Positions 27,704 to 37,186 of a stretch of DNA of 64,000 nucleotides are shown piece by piece. This DNA is from Engelhardtia mirabilis (GTDB taxonomy: Bacteria > Planctomycetota > UBA1135 > GCA-002686595): positions 1,302,001-1,366,000 of the forward strand of contig NZ_CP036287.1 of the NCBI RefSeq assembly GCF_007748095.1. Direction: 5' to 3'. The notes beneath the pieces are model-generated. The model ran no database searches. It had not been told where the DNA came from and worked only from the letters and a program-made list of their open reading frames with translations. How positions within the stretch are numbered: the stretch's first letter is position 1; each line of letters opens with the position of its first letter. Made by a program: the position numbers and the translations under genes.

Positions 27704-28971
27704 AGCTCTTCGGCACGCTGCTCCTGATGGTGCGCCGCAGCCTGCGGCAGCACGCCCTCTCGACCGCGGTCACCGTCGCCTCCACGGCCCTGGCCATCGC
27801 CCTGGTGATGGCGGTGTTCAACGTGAGCCAGCAGGCGGAGCGCTCGTTCACCGCCGGAGACCTCGACGTGGAGGCGGTGCTCGGCGCGCGCGGCAGCGAG
27901 GTGCAGCTCGTGCTCAACTCGATCTACCACCTCGAGACCAGTCCGGGCAACCTGCCCTGGAGTCTGTACCGCGAGGTCGCGGAGGATCCCGGCGTGCGCT
28001 TCGCGATCCCCTACGCGGTGGGGGACAGCTATCGCACCTTCCGCGTGGTCGGCACGACGACCGATGTGTTCCGCGACCTGCGTTTCGGCGACGGCTCGAC
28101 CCTCGCCGTGCGCCGTGGGCACCAGATCTTCGACCCGCGCAACCGCGAGGCCGTGATCGGCTCGACGGTGGCCGAGCGCACGGGGCTCAAGCGCGGCGAC
28201 TCTTTCAATCCGACCCACGGGGTCGGCGTCGGGGCCGACGGTGGGGTGGTGCACGACGAGCGGTACCTGGTGGTCGGTGTGCTGGAGCCCACGGGGACGC
28301 CCCTGGACCGCGTGCTCTGGATTCCGATCGAGGGCATCTTCCGCATGGGCGGTCACAAGCTGCGCGGCACCGGGGAGGAGTTCGAGGCCGAGGCCGGCGT
28401 GGACATCCCCGACGAGCACAAGGAGGTCAGCGCGGTGCTGCTCGGCTTCCGCAACCGCAGCACGGGCTTCCGCCTGTCCCAACTGATCAATCGCCAGGGC
28501 AAGATCGCGACCCTCGCCTATCCCGTCCAAGCGGTGATGGGCGACATCTTCAACAAGCTCGGTTGGGTCAACCGGGTGCTCGAAGTGATCGCGTACCTGG
28601 TGGTCGCGGTCGCCGCCGGTTCGATCCTGGCGTCGATCTACAACACGATGAACGAGCGGCGCCGGGAGTTCGCGATCCTGCGCGCCCTGGGTGCCCGGCG
28701 CTCGACGGTCTTCGGCGCGATCGTGCTCGAAGCCGGAGCCATCGCGGGCCTCGGTAGCCTGGTCGGCCTGGTCGTCTACCTGGCGATCGGCATGGCGGTG
28801 GCCGAGATCGTGCGCTCGCGCACCGGCGTGCACCTGAACGTGCTGGCCTGGCATCCGATCTTCGTCGCCGCGCCCCTCGGGATGGTCGCCCTCGGCGCGG
28901 CCTCCGGATTGCTGCCCGCGCTCAAGGCCTACAAGACCGACGTGGCCGAGAACCTCGTGCCCCAGAGCTGA
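27700..28971 (+). CDS. FtsX/MacB-like ABC transporter permease
   Basis: 423 residues from the GTG at 27700, overlapping the ATPase stop by 4 bp. One N-terminal transmembrane helix (~18-40, TAVTVASTALAIALVMAVF) is followed by a large periplasmic MacB_PCD-type domain. Three C-terminal helices follow (~290-310, ~340-365, ~385-405), with the cytoplasmic coupling segment NERRREFAILRALGARR. This is the four-helix MacB/LolCE/FtsX architecture. With the upstream ATPase it would form a type VII-like exporter or mechanotransmission complex, perhaps acting on the lipoprotein partners encoded next. Confidence 0.92.
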   Translation: MKLFGTLLLMVRRSLRQHALSTAVTVASTALAIALVMAVFNVSQQAERSFTAGDLDVEAVLGARGSEVQLVLNSIYHLETSPGNLPWSLYREVAEDPGVRFAIPYAVGDSYRTFRVVGTTTDVFRDLRFGDGSTLAVRRGHQIFDPRNREAVIGSTVAERTGLKRGDSFNPTHGVGVGADGGVVHDERYLVVGVLEPTGTPLDRVLWIPIEGIFRMGGHKLRGTGEEFEAEAGVDIPDEHKEVSAVLLGFRNRSTGFRLSQLINRQGKIATLAYPVQAVMGDIFNKLGWVNRVLEVIAYLVVAVAAGSILASIYNTMNERRREFAILRALGARRSTVFGAIVLEAGAIAGLGSLVGLVVYLAIGMAVAEIVRSRTGVHLNVLAWHPIFVAAPLGMVALGAASGLLPALKAYKTDVAENLVPQS

Positions 28972-29010
28972 GCGACGCCGCCCGCCCGCCGGGTCAAGCT
29001 GGACCGAACC

Positions 29011-29493
29011 ATGAACTTCGATCGAATCACCGCACTGGGCCTCGTGTTGGCCCTCGGACTCGCCGGATGCGGCGACCACGCTCACCACGAGGGCGACGGC
29101 CACGACCACAGCTCGGAGGGCGGCGGTCACACCCACGCGGCGCCCCACGGCGGGCTCCTGGTGGAGCTGGGGGACCACGAGGCCAACGTGGAGCTGCTGC
29201 TCGACGCCGAGGCCGGCACCCTGACCCTCTTCGCCCTCGGGGCCCACGCTGAGCAGCCCGTGCGCCTGTCCGCGGCGGGCATCGACCTGACCCTGGAGCT
29301 GCCCGAAGGCCCCGTTCAGTTCACCCTGGCCCCCGTCGCCCACGGGGTGACTGGCGAGACGGTGGGGGACACGTCGGAGTTCAAGGTCCAGGACCCCCGC
29401 CTGGTGGGTCTGACCGGGCTGGTGGGTTCCCTGCCCGCGATCGAGGTGCGGGGGGCCCGATACACCGACCTCAGCTTCGGGGGCGCGCGCTGA
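29011..29493 (+). CDS. His-rich lipoprotein, putative metal-binding partner
   Basis: 160 residues. The signal peptide ends in the lipobox GLAGC, with Cys20 lipidated. The next ~35 residues hold a cluster of His and acidic residues (GDHAHHEGDGHDHSSEGGGH; nine His between 23 and 56), a likely zinc or copper site. The remainder is a beta domain (HGGLLVELGDHEANVELLL, VRLSAAGIDLTLELP) as seen in periplasmic metal-handling proteins. It lies 39 bp after the permease gene. The role resembles that of ZrgA/PA4063-type proteins of zinc-responsive ABC loci, but the sequence is not a clear DUF2796 match. Confidence 0.82.
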   Translation: MNFDRITALGLVLALGLAGCGDHAHHEGDGHDHSSEGGGHTHAAPHGGLLVELGDHEANVELLLDAEAGTLTLFALGAHAEQPVRLSAAGIDLTLELPEGPVQFTLAPVAHGVTGETVGDTSEFKVQDPRLVGLTGLVGSLPAIEVRGARYTDLSFGGAR

Positions 29494-29666
29494 GGCGGGG
29501 CTCGGTGTCCCGGGACCGACCTGGCGAGACAGCCGGGGTCCCCATGGGTGATTCGGCCCCTCCTGGTGCCGAAATGCGCCCGGGTCCGGATCGCAGCCCT
29601 CGATCCCGGCCCCGAGCAGGGCGATAGGGTGATTAGACTGGCGAGCCTCCCCCAACTGATCGAAAC

Positions 29667-30506
29667 ATGCGTCTGATCCCGATAGTCCTACTCACTTCCG
29701 TGGGCATCGCCGGCCTCGTCTTCGGTGCGGGCCTCCTGACCCAGCACGACGAGGATCAGAGCTTCGAGCGCGATGACCTCCCGCCGATGCTCGTGGGCAC
29801 GCGGCTCGACGCGGTCGAGGTCCCGGTGGCGACGTCCCAGAGGCCCGATTCCACGATCGAAGGCACCTCCGCCAAGGGTTCGAACGCGCTGGCGTCCTCC
29901 GACACGGCCGGTGAGGCGAGCCCTGCCGAGGGCGGTGGTGCGGCGGCGGCGGATCTCTTCGCGCCGGACACCAATCAAGCCGCCGGCGGGGGCGACGACA
30001 TCATTCCCCTGGCGGGTCTGCCCGGGCGCGAGCACACCATGGGGGCCTACTCCTCCGGCAGCGGGGCCTCCGACCTGCCCCTCGAGGAGGGGGTCGAGCT
30101 GGTCGCCTTCGACGACCTGATGCTGCCCGACTACGTGCCGCCGGCCGTGCTCGACGGTGACGACGACGAGCAGCGCGACGCCGCCGACCTGTTCCCGGAG
30201 GAGATCGCCTCCCTCGACGGCGAGCGAGTCGCCCTGGAGGGGTTCATGATGCCCCTCGAGTTCAGCGGCAACCGCGTCACGGCCTTCGTGCTGTCGCCCT
30301 ACCCGCCCGGCTGCTGCTTCGGCGGCATGCCGATGCTCGACGAGTGGGTTGACGTGTCGCTCACCGACGACGAGGGCGTGGAGTACTTTGCCTACCGCGT
30401 GGTGCGCGTGACGGGTGACTTCTCGGTGGGCGAGGAGCTGGACGACTGGGGGTACGTGACGAGCCTCTATCGCATGCAGTCCGACAAGGTGGAGAAGCTG
30501 TGGTGA
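29667..30506 (+). CDS. DUF3299 domain protein, exported
   Basis: 279 residues. An N-terminal signal anchor (MRLIPIVLLTSVGIAGLVFG) is followed by a long low-complexity acidic region (~40-165). A compact DUF3299-type domain lies at about 175-279: LDGERVALEGFMMPLEFSG, FVLSPYPPGCCFGGMPMLDEWVDV. The CC pair replaces the usual single Cys of the family motif. DUF3299 proteins are found beside LolD-type ABC systems that respond to zinc. The stop overlaps the next ATG by one base. A periplasmic metal-linked role is inferred. Confidence 0.82.
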   Translation: MRLIPIVLLTSVGIAGLVFGAGLLTQHDEDQSFERDDLPPMLVGTRLDAVEVPVATSQRPDSTIEGTSAKGSNALASSDTAGEASPAEGGGAAAADLFAPDTNQAAGGGDDIIPLAGLPGREHTMGAYSSGSGASDLPLEEGVELVAFDDLMLPDYVPPAVLDGDDDEQRDAADLFPEEIASLDGERVALEGFMMPLEFSGNRVTAFVLSPYPPGCCFGGMPMLDEWVDVSLTDDEGVEYFAYRVVRVTGDFSVGEELDDWGYVTSLYRMQSDKVEKLW

Positions 30507-30997
30507 TGAAGAACACTCGAGCCCTGTCCCTCGCTGGCGCCGTGACCCTGGTTGCGGCACTGAACCTCTCCGGCGGAACGGCACTCGCCGTGCCGGGCGC
30601 GAGCGACCCGCTACGAGCCGACCTGACCCTCGATCAGGTCTGCGCCCTGGAAGAGGTCACCGAGGTCGACATCATGACCCTGACCTCGATCGAGTGGGAG
30701 CCGGGCGCCGACCTGCCCGCGTCGATCACCGACCTGTCGGGCAAGCTGGTGCTGATCCGCGGCTACATGCATATGAGCATCACCGAGGAGACCAGCCGCT
30801 TCCCCTTCGTCTCGGACGCCTGCCAGTGCGTCGGACGCCTGATGCCCCACCACTTCATCGACGTCTCCCTCGGCGAGGACACCACCGAGCCCAAGCCCGG
30901 TCAGTTCGAGATCCTCGGTCGCTTCAACGTCGGCGAGCGCACGGACGAGGACGGCTTCGTCACGAGCCTCTATCGCATCCGCGGCCGGGTCTTCTGA
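30506..30997 (+). CDS. Second DUF3299-like exported protein
   Basis: 163 residues from the ATG at 30506, with one-base overlap (TGATG) with the previous gene; two GTG codons just upstream are less likely starts. A signal peptide is evident (ALSLAGAVTLVAALNLSGG). The domain at ~70-163 matches the preceding protein in layout: LSGKLVLIRGYMHM, FVSDACQCVGRLMPHHFIDV, and the shared ending GFVTSLYRIRG against GYVTSLYRMQS. It has CQC where the other has CC. The two are probably descendants of one gene and close the five-gene ABC cluster. Confidence 0.82.
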   Translation: MKNTRALSLAGAVTLVAALNLSGGTALAVPGASDPLRADLTLDQVCALEEVTEVDIMTLTSIEWEPGADLPASITDLSGKLVLIRGYMHMSITEETSRFPFVSDACQCVGRLMPHHFIDVSLGEDTTEPKPGQFEILGRFNVGERTDEDGFVTSLYRIRGRVF

Positions 30998-31079
30998 GCC
31001 GCACGCTCGTCCTTGACGTCGGCGCAACCAACGCGCGCGATCGCCGCGCCGTAGTAGCGTGATGCAGCCCGGAAAGACC

Positions 31080-32366
31080 ATGCGGACCGCATTCGTCACC
31101 GTCCTGGCGCTCGTCTTCGCGGCCTGGCCCTGGCGCTTGGCGCCGGCCCACCAGGAAGCCTCCGACGGGGGAGTCGCCACCGAGCAGGCGGAGCTCGAGT
31201 CCAAGCTCGACCGTTTCGTCGACCTGGCCATGAACGGCGCGCCCGCCGTGCGCCCCCAGGCGGCCGATCGTTTGACGCGCATGGGCGCCGCCGCGGCGGA
31301 GCGGCTGCTCGCCGAGTGCGGCGAAGGCCCGGCGGACATGGCCCACTTGGGCACGGACCTGGTCGAGGTCCTGGCGCGCTTCGACGAACCCCGCCTGCGG
31401 GCCAAGCTCTGGGAGGCGGCCGCCGACGCCGACTTCCCCTGGCGCCCGGCGGCGGCGCGGTCCCTGGCGATCACACCCCTGGAGCGCGAGCGCGAGGGCT
31501 TCCTGGACCTGACCCAGGATCGCCTCGCCGCCGTGCGCGTGGCGGCCCTCAGCGCCGTCGGGACTTGGGAAGGGGACGCGGGCGAGCGTCCCTTGACCGA
31601 GGCCCTGCGCGATGAAGACGACCGCGTGCGCCGCGCCGCGGCAGAGCAGCTCTACGCGCGCGGTGCGACCTGGGTCCTGCGCTACCCGCTCGAGGAGCTG
31701 AGCCGCGCCGACCACTTCTTCGACATCGACACGGGCCGCATCGCGCGCTTCCAGGCCGCGCGGGTGCTGCGCGGCGTGCTCGGCGACCTGGATGGCTACC
31801 AGCCCCAGCTTCCCCCGGACGATCCGACAAATTTAGCGGCCATCGCGACCATCACCGAGCGGGTCCGGGCACTGATCGACGGTCCTGCGCGCGAGCTGCC
31901 GGCCGTCGCGCGAGTGGGGGAGCCGGTCCCCGCTGGGACCATCGGCCTCGAGCTGCGCTCTTGCCGCGCCGGCGAGTTGTTCCTGCAGTGGGGGCCCGGC
32001 GACGTGCTCTACGTGGGTCTCGGAAACCCTCGCCGGGTGTCCCTGGCCGATGGCCATTTGGATGAACTCGCGCCGATCGCCGAGGCCGCCGCTCTCCAGC
32101 TCGGCGACGCGCGCGTCTTCGGCGAGCCCGGCTGCGACCTGGAGTGCCTGCGGGTGACGCGCGCGGACGGTACGGTCGAGACGATCTACATGCGTAAGGG
32201 CCCGGAGGCACGACCGGACCTGCGACCCGCCGCCCTCGATGGGCTGATGCGCGCGCTCCTCGGCGGTCTTCCGCCCGGTGAAGAGGCTCTCGCGCGGCGT
32301 CTGAGGGACGCGCTGACGGCCGTCGGCGGTCCGCCCGACGACTCCGACGGCCTGTCCGACGATTGA
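31080..32366 (+). CDS. Exported HEAT-repeat protein
   Basis: 428 residues from the ATG at 31080, which has GGAAAG 7 bp upstream; starts at 31059 (GTG) and 31062 are possible. A signal peptide (MRTAFVTVLALVFAAWPW) is followed by HEAT/PBS-lyase-type helical repeats at ~40-210: AVRPQAADRLTRMG, AVRVAALSAVG, RVRRAAAEQLYARG. Residues ~240-430 form a mixed domain of unknown type. The gene follows the DUF3299 gene by 82 bp but shares no domain with that system. A protein-interaction role is inferred. Confidence 0.82.
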   Translation: MRTAFVTVLALVFAAWPWRLAPAHQEASDGGVATEQAELESKLDRFVDLAMNGAPAVRPQAADRLTRMGAAAAERLLAECGEGPADMAHLGTDLVEVLARFDEPRLRAKLWEAAADADFPWRPAAARSLAITPLEREREGFLDLTQDRLAAVRVAALSAVGTWEGDAGERPLTEALRDEDDRVRRAAAEQLYARGATWVLRYPLEELSRADHFFDIDTGRIARFQAARVLRGVLGDLDGYQPQLPPDDPTNLAAIATITERVRALIDGPARELPAVARVGEPVPAGTIGLELRSCRAGELFLQWGPGDVLYVGLGNPRRVSLADGHLDELAPIAEAAALQLGDARVFGEPGCDLECLRVTRADGTVETIYMRKGPEARPDLRPAALDGLMRALLGGLPPGEEALARRLRDALTAVGGPPDDSDGLSDD

Positions 32367-32367
32367 C

Positions 32368-32382
32368 GGGCGGCTGCCGCCC
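32368..32382 (+). terminator. Compact GC hairpin directly after the HEAT-repeat gene
   Basis: GGGCGGC-T-GCCGCCC is a perfect inverted repeat beginning 2 bp after the stop codon. It probably ends transcription, although no T run follows. Confidence 0.45.
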
Positions 32383-32782
32383 CAAGATCGCAGCGGGGCG
32401 AGCGCGACGACCGTCTCGAGCGAGCGGGCAATGCGGGTTGCGAGTGCGCAGGGCCAGGGGCCCGGCACTACCTCTACGGGTGCCGATCGTCGCTGACGTC
32501 GTCGCGCCACCAGGCGAGGATCGCATCGGATCGGCGTCGTCGAACGGGCCTGGCCACCGACGACCGAACCTCCGGGAACGGAGCCCGAGGTCCTGAACCA
32601 GGGCATCAGGGGCGCCCGAGCCGGAAGGCGGAATCGGGACCGCCACCAGGGGGCCGCGAGCCGCGCCAGCGTGAATCCCCCATGACGGTGAAGACCTTCC
32701 CGCCACCGGCCGCCGCGGCCGCTGCTATCCCTGGGGCACTTCCTCGCTCGCCGACCTCGACGTTTCCTTCCAGGAGAGTCTC
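32383..32782. other. Intergenic region upstream of the VCBS pair, no gene seen
   Basis: These 400 bp carry no open frame with family features. An AGGAGAG ribosome binding site at ~32774 serves the GTG start of the next gene. The promoter of the VCBS pair should lie here, but I cannot place it. Confidence 0.45.
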
Positions 32783-34894
32783 GTGCCCCGTTCCTTCCTT
32801 GCCCTGGCAGCCCTGGTGACGCTCGCACCTGCCGTCGACGCCCAGGTCTTCCTCGAGAACACGACCGCGATACCCCAGGACGCTCCGGCGAACAACTCCA
32901 ACAGCGAGGAGGTCGAGTTCTCGGACGTCGACCTCGACGGCGATTGGGACGCGGGCTTCGCCGACGGCGGGGACTACTTCAACGATCAGAACCGGCTGTG
33001 GATCAACCAGGGTGGTCTCCAGACCGGCGCCTCGGGGACCTTCGTCGACGAGACCGCGACGCGCTTCCCGACGGTCAACGACGCGAGCCGCGACCTCGAC
33101 TTCGCCGACATCGACGACGACGGCGACCCCGACGCGTACATCGCCAACCACGCCGGCATCGTCAACCAGACCAGCAAGTTCTGGATCAACACCGGCGGCG
33201 AGCAGGCGGGGACCCTGGGCTATTTCGTCGACGAGACGGCCAGCCGCTGGGTCGGGCTCGGCGGGCCGGGGTCGTCGATCGCGCCGACCCTCGTGCTCCC
33301 AGGCGGGGGCTTCATCGACTGGTCCGCGGACGGCGACTTCGCCGACCTGGACAACGACGGTGACCTGGACCTGATCCACACCAGCTACGGCGGAGCCTTC
33401 GGCGGACAGGTGCCCACGCGCCTGTTCCTGAACGATGGGGACGGCTACTTCACCGAGTTCAATCCCAGCGGCTTCCAGTTGGCGAGCGTCAACATCGCGA
33501 CCGGCGACCCGGCCCTGTGGGCGGACGGCGTTCAGCTCAACAACACCACCGACACGACCGGGGTCGAGGCCGACATCACCACCAACGGAACCGACGCCGA
33601 GGTCTACGACATCGACGGCGACCTGGACCTCGACCTGCTCTTGGGCGCGGTCAATGGCCCGCCGCGCTTCTTCGGGAACAAGCTGCAGGAGACGGGTTCC
33701 CTCGGCTTCCGCGACGTGACGGCCGTGGTCCTGCCCCTCGACGATATCTCGCCCAACGGCAAGTACGAGGTCGAGGTCGGTGACCTGGACGGCGACCGCG
33801 ACATCGACATCATCGGGATCAACTGGGGACAGGGGCCGTTCGGCTACAACGAGGGCGTCTACGAGCTGGTCGGGACGTCCTACACCTACCTCGGTGACCT
33901 GCCCAACTCCTGGTCCGACGACGAGGAGGGCGAGCTGCTCGACTTCGACAACGACGGGGACCTGGACGTCTTCATCGCCAACTTCTCGGGGATCGACCGC
34001 CTCTACGAGAACGGCGACAGCGGCCCGGTCTTCGGGCTGGTCGAGGTCCCTGCGGCGGAGGCCGGCCTGGCTTCGTCGCCCGGCGTCAGTCGCGACGCGG
34101 ACGCGGCCGATGTGGACGGTGACGGAGACCTGGACCTGTTCGTGACCCTGGGTACTCCGGGATCGAAGAACCGCTTCTTCGAGAACCTGACCCAGGTCCC
34201 CGACTCGACGCCTCCGAGGGTCTTCGGTGGCGAGGACCTGGGCGATGCCCCCGCGGCGCCAGGGGTGCGGTCGATCCGGGTGGCGGTCCTCGACAACGCG
34301 CCGCAGCTCGTGACGGCCGCCGCGACCGTGGAGTTCACGGTACGGGTCGACGGGGTGACAATCGCGGCGGCGCCGGCCAAGTGGAGCGGTGGTCAGGTCT
34401 TCCGCGCCGAGGTGCCCGCCAACCTGGTGGGGCCGGTGACCCTGCTCCCGCGGGCCATCGACGAGGGCGGCAACCAGGGCTTCGGCACCGAGGTGAGCTA
34501 CCAGGCCTCCGGGTCGGCGGGAACCAGCTTCGGCGCGTCGACGCCCAGCTCGGCTGGGACGCCGAAGCTGCGCGCCCTCTCGGTGCCCTTCCCGGGCGAG
34601 GACCTCTGGCTCGGGGTCAGCGACCTGGAGAGCGCCTCGGCGGGCTTCTTCGGCCTCGGCACCCAAGCCGTGCCCGGCGGCCTGGCCCTGGGCGACGGTC
34701 TGGTGCTGAACGTCCTGGGGAGCTTCCTGGTGTTGCCCGCCCTGGCCTATCCCAACGGGGATGCCCTCTTCGTGGCACCGATCCCGCCGGGCCTCCCGTC
34801 GGGGGTGCAGTTCCACGCCCAGTACGTGGCCCTGGGCGGCACCTTGGGCGCGACCTTCGCCAGCTCCGCCGGCCTGACCCTCACGATCCCCTGA
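32783..34894 (+). CDS. Secreted VCBS/FG-GAP repeat protein, copy 1
   Basis: 703 residues from a GTG preceded by AGGAGAG. A signal peptide of ~20 residues ends at VDAQ. Seven calcium-loop repeats of the form D-x-D-x-D-G-D-x-D are seen: DLDGDWD, DIDDDGDPD, DLDNDGDLD, DIDGDLDLD, DLDGDRDID, DFDNDGDLD and DVDGDGDLD. These match VCBS/FG-GAP propeller blades that bind Ca2+. An Ig-like segment follows (~490-590). The last ~110 residues begin LRALSVPFPGEDLWLGVSDL and form a C-terminal module like those of other secreted proteins here. It is a tandem paralog of the next gene (704 residues). Confidence 0.9.
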   Translation: MPRSFLALAALVTLAPAVDAQVFLENTTAIPQDAPANNSNSEEVEFSDVDLDGDWDAGFADGGDYFNDQNRLWINQGGLQTGASGTFVDETATRFPTVNDASRDLDFADIDDDGDPDAYIANHAGIVNQTSKFWINTGGEQAGTLGYFVDETASRWVGLGGPGSSIAPTLVLPGGGFIDWSADGDFADLDNDGDLDLIHTSYGGAFGGQVPTRLFLNDGDGYFTEFNPSGFQLASVNIATGDPALWADGVQLNNTTDTTGVEADITTNGTDAEVYDIDGDLDLDLLLGAVNGPPRFFGNKLQETGSLGFRDVTAVVLPLDDISPNGKYEVEVGDLDGDRDIDIIGINWGQGPFGYNEGVYELVGTSYTYLGDLPNSWSDDEEGELLDFDNDGDLDVFIANFSGIDRLYENGDSGPVFGLVEVPAAEAGLASSPGVSRDADAADVDGDGDLDLFVTLGTPGSKNRFFENLTQVPDSTPPRVFGGEDLGDAPAAPGVRSIRVAVLDNAPQLVTAAATVEFTVRVDGVTIAAAPAKWSGGQVFRAEVPANLVGPVTLLPRAIDEGGNQGFGTEVSYQASGSAGTSFGASTPSSAGTPKLRALSVPFPGEDLWLGVSDLESASAGFFGLGTQAVPGGLALGDGLVLNVLGSFLVLPALAYPNGDALFVAPIPPGLPSGVQFHAQYVALGGTLGATFASSAGLTLTIP

Positions 34895-34958
34895 AACGGT
34901 CGGCGTTCGGCGACCATTGCCAGGCGTCCCCGCCCACCCTCGACCCGTGGAGATACCC

Positions 34959-37073
34959 ATGCGATTCCGTGCCCTCGCCTTGTCGACCGCCGCCTCCGCG
35001 ACCCTGTCCCTCGCGGCTCCTGCCAGCGCGCAGATCTTCGTCAACGACACCGCTGCTCTGCCGGCGACGGCCGGCTCCAACAACTCGAACACCGAGGAGG
35101 TCGACTTCGCCGACGTCGACCTGGACGGGGACTGGGACGTGGCTTTCGCCGACGGCGGCGACCTGGGCAACGACCAGAACCGCCTGTGGATCAACCGCGG
35201 CGGGCTCCAGCTCGGGGTGGAGGGGACCTTCCTGGACCTGACTGTCGAGCGCCTACCGGCGATCTCGGACTCCAGTCGTGACGTGGAGTTCGCGGACATC
35301 GACGACGACGGCGATCCGGACCTATTCATCTCCAACCACTCCACCTCGTTCAGTCAGACCAGCCGTTTCTGGATCAACGTCGGTGGCGACCAGGGCGGCA
35401 CGCTGGGCTTCTTCGTGGACGAGACGCAGAACCGGTGGGTCGGCGTCGGCGGCCCCGGATCGTCGGTCTGGCCCGGCATGGTGCTGGCCGGCGGCGGTTT
35501 CATCGACTGGTCGTCGGACGGCGACTTCGCCGACCTGGACAACGACGGCGACCTCGACCTGGTCCACACCAGCTACGGCGTGTCCTACAACGGAAACAGC
35601 CCCACGCGCATGTTCCTCAACGACGGCGCGGGCTTCTTCAGCGAGTTCAACCCCAGTGGCTTCAAGCTGACAGGCGCGACCATCGTCGAGGGCAACCCGG
35701 CCATTTGGGCCGAGGGCCTGCAGAGCGCGAACACGACCGATACCACCGGCGCCTTCGCCGACATCGCGGAGACCACGGTGGACGGGGACCTGTTCGACGT
35801 CGACGGCGACTTCGACATCGACTACCTGTTGGGCTCGCGCCAGCTGCAGCCGCGCTTCTTCCAGAACCGGCTGGAGGAGAGCGGGACACTGGCCTTTCGT
35901 GACGTGTCCGCCGCGGTCCTGCCCCAGGCCCAGATCGTGAGCAGCGGCAAGTACGAACAGGAGGTGGGCGACATGGACGGCGACGGCGACCTCGACCTCT
36001 ACGGCCTCAACTGGGCCACCTTCGACGATCGCGTCTATCGCAACGACGGGGGCATTTTTAGCTCCCTCGCAAAACTGCCCGGCTCGAGTAGCGACGACGA
36101 ACAGGTGGACTTCCTGGACTTCGACCAGGACGGCGACATGGACGTCTACGTGGCGAACTTCTCCGGCACGGACAAGCTCTACGACAACACGGACGGACCC
36201 CTTGCGTTCGGGATGGCGCTGGTCGGTACCGGCCTCTCGGGCCTCGGCGCGGGCAGCACCGTCAACCGCGATGCGGATGTGTGCGACCTCGACGGGGACG
36301 GCGACACCGACGTGATCGCCGGTGACAGCTCGACCTTTGCGCCGTCCAACGTCTTCTTCCGCAACCAGACCAACGTCGCCGACACCTGGGGGCCGCAGAT
36401 CGTCTCGACCGAGGACCTCGAGGACGCGCCCGCGGCGCCCGGCGGGCGCCCGGTGCGCACGGCGGTGCTCGACAACGCCTCGCTCTACATCACGGCCTAC
36501 CAGCCGGTGTGGTTCGAGATCTTCGTGGATGGCATCGAGATCCAGTTGGCGACCACCAACTGGAGCGGCGGTCAGATCTTCCGCGGCGTGCTGCCGGCGG
36601 AGCTGGTCGGACAGGTCCAGTACCAGGCGCGCTCGGTGGACGAGTACGGCAACCTCGGTGACGGGCCGCTGATGGGCTACACCGCCGCCGGTTCGCCCGG
36701 AGTCGGCTTCGGCGGCTCGACTCCGAGCGGCGTGGGCACACCGAGCCTACGGGCCCTCTCGGTGCCCTTCCCGGGCGAGACCCTGTACCTGGGCGCCGAC
36801 CAGCTGACGCCCCTGTCGATGGGGATCTTCGCCCTGGCGACCACGGCCCTCGCGACGCCGATCGACCTGGGCAGCGGCCTGCTGCTGAACGTGCTCGACC
36901 CCTTCGTCCTGGCGAGCGCCAAGGCCAACGAGGCCGGCGCGGCGGTCTACCAGGCACAGGTTCCGACAGGCCTGCCCTCCGGTGTGCAGATCCAGACCCA
37001 GTATTTCGGCCTCGACGGAGCCGCGGGCGCGGTCTTCACGAGCTCGAACGGGCTCACGGTCACCGTGCCCTGA
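34959..37073 (+). CDS. Secreted VCBS/FG-GAP repeat protein, copy 2
   Basis: 704 residues from the ATG at 34959, 64 bp after the paralog. A signal peptide ends at APASAQ. It has seven D-x-D-x-D-G-D-x-D loops in the same order as copy 1 (DLDGDWD, DIDDDGDPD, DLDNDGDLD, DVDGDFDID, DMDGDGDLD, DFDQDGDMD, DLDGDGDTD). Conserved stretches such as LRALSVPFPGE show that the duplication covers the whole length. It ends in the same C-terminal module (LPSGVQIQTQYFGLDG). A calcium-dependent extracellular or adhesive role is inferred. A terminator-like hairpin follows at 37095-37143. Confidence 0.9.
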   Translation: MRFRALALSTAASATLSLAAPASAQIFVNDTAALPATAGSNNSNTEEVDFADVDLDGDWDVAFADGGDLGNDQNRLWINRGGLQLGVEGTFLDLTVERLPAISDSSRDVEFADIDDDGDPDLFISNHSTSFSQTSRFWINVGGDQGGTLGFFVDETQNRWVGVGGPGSSVWPGMVLAGGGFIDWSSDGDFADLDNDGDLDLVHTSYGVSYNGNSPTRMFLNDGAGFFSEFNPSGFKLTGATIVEGNPAIWAEGLQSANTTDTTGAFADIAETTVDGDLFDVDGDFDIDYLLGSRQLQPRFFQNRLEESGTLAFRDVSAAVLPQAQIVSSGKYEQEVGDMDGDGDLDLYGLNWATFDDRVYRNDGGIFSSLAKLPGSSSDDEQVDFLDFDQDGDMDVYVANFSGTDKLYDNTDGPLAFGMALVGTGLSGLGAGSTVNRDADVCDLDGDGDTDVIAGDSSTFAPSNVFFRNQTNVADTWGPQIVSTEDLEDAPAAPGGRPVRTAVLDNASLYITAYQPVWFEIFVDGIEIQLATTNWSGGQIFRGVLPAELVGQVQYQARSVDEYGNLGDGPLMGYTAAGSPGVGFGGSTPSGVGTPSLRALSVPFPGETLYLGADQLTPLSMGIFALATTALATPIDLGSGLLLNVLDPFVLASAKANEAGAAVYQAQVPTGLPSGVQIQTQYFGLDGAAGAVFTSSNGLTVTVP

Positions 37074-37094
37074 CGGGAAGGGCGGCGCGCGCCG

Positions 37095-37143
37095 GCTACC
37101 GCACACCCGCTGTCGACCCAACTGACAGGGGGGGTGCGGTAGC
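37095..37143 (+). terminator. Terminator-like hairpin after the VCBS pair
   Basis: GCTACCGCACACCC pairs with GGGGTGCGGTAGC with one bulge across a ~20-nt loop, 21 bp after the stop. GCGCCTTTC follows. It fits a terminator for the VCBS transcription unit. Confidence 0.6.
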
Positions 37144-37186
37144 GCCTTTCGCCGCCGAGTAGCGGCGCCCTATGGTGGCGGATCCA

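Noticed and set aside
26993..28971. Classic LolCDE lipoprotein-release system
   Set aside because: Only one permease gene is present and the downstream genes are a His-rich lipoprotein and DUF3299 proteins, which fit the zinc-responsive type better, although LolD-like relatedness remains.
32606..35344. 912-residue minus-strand frame opposite the VCBS genes
   Set aside because: The Val/Asp-rich content is the antisense reading of Asp-rich calcium loops; the plus-strand frames have signal peptides and ordered repeats.
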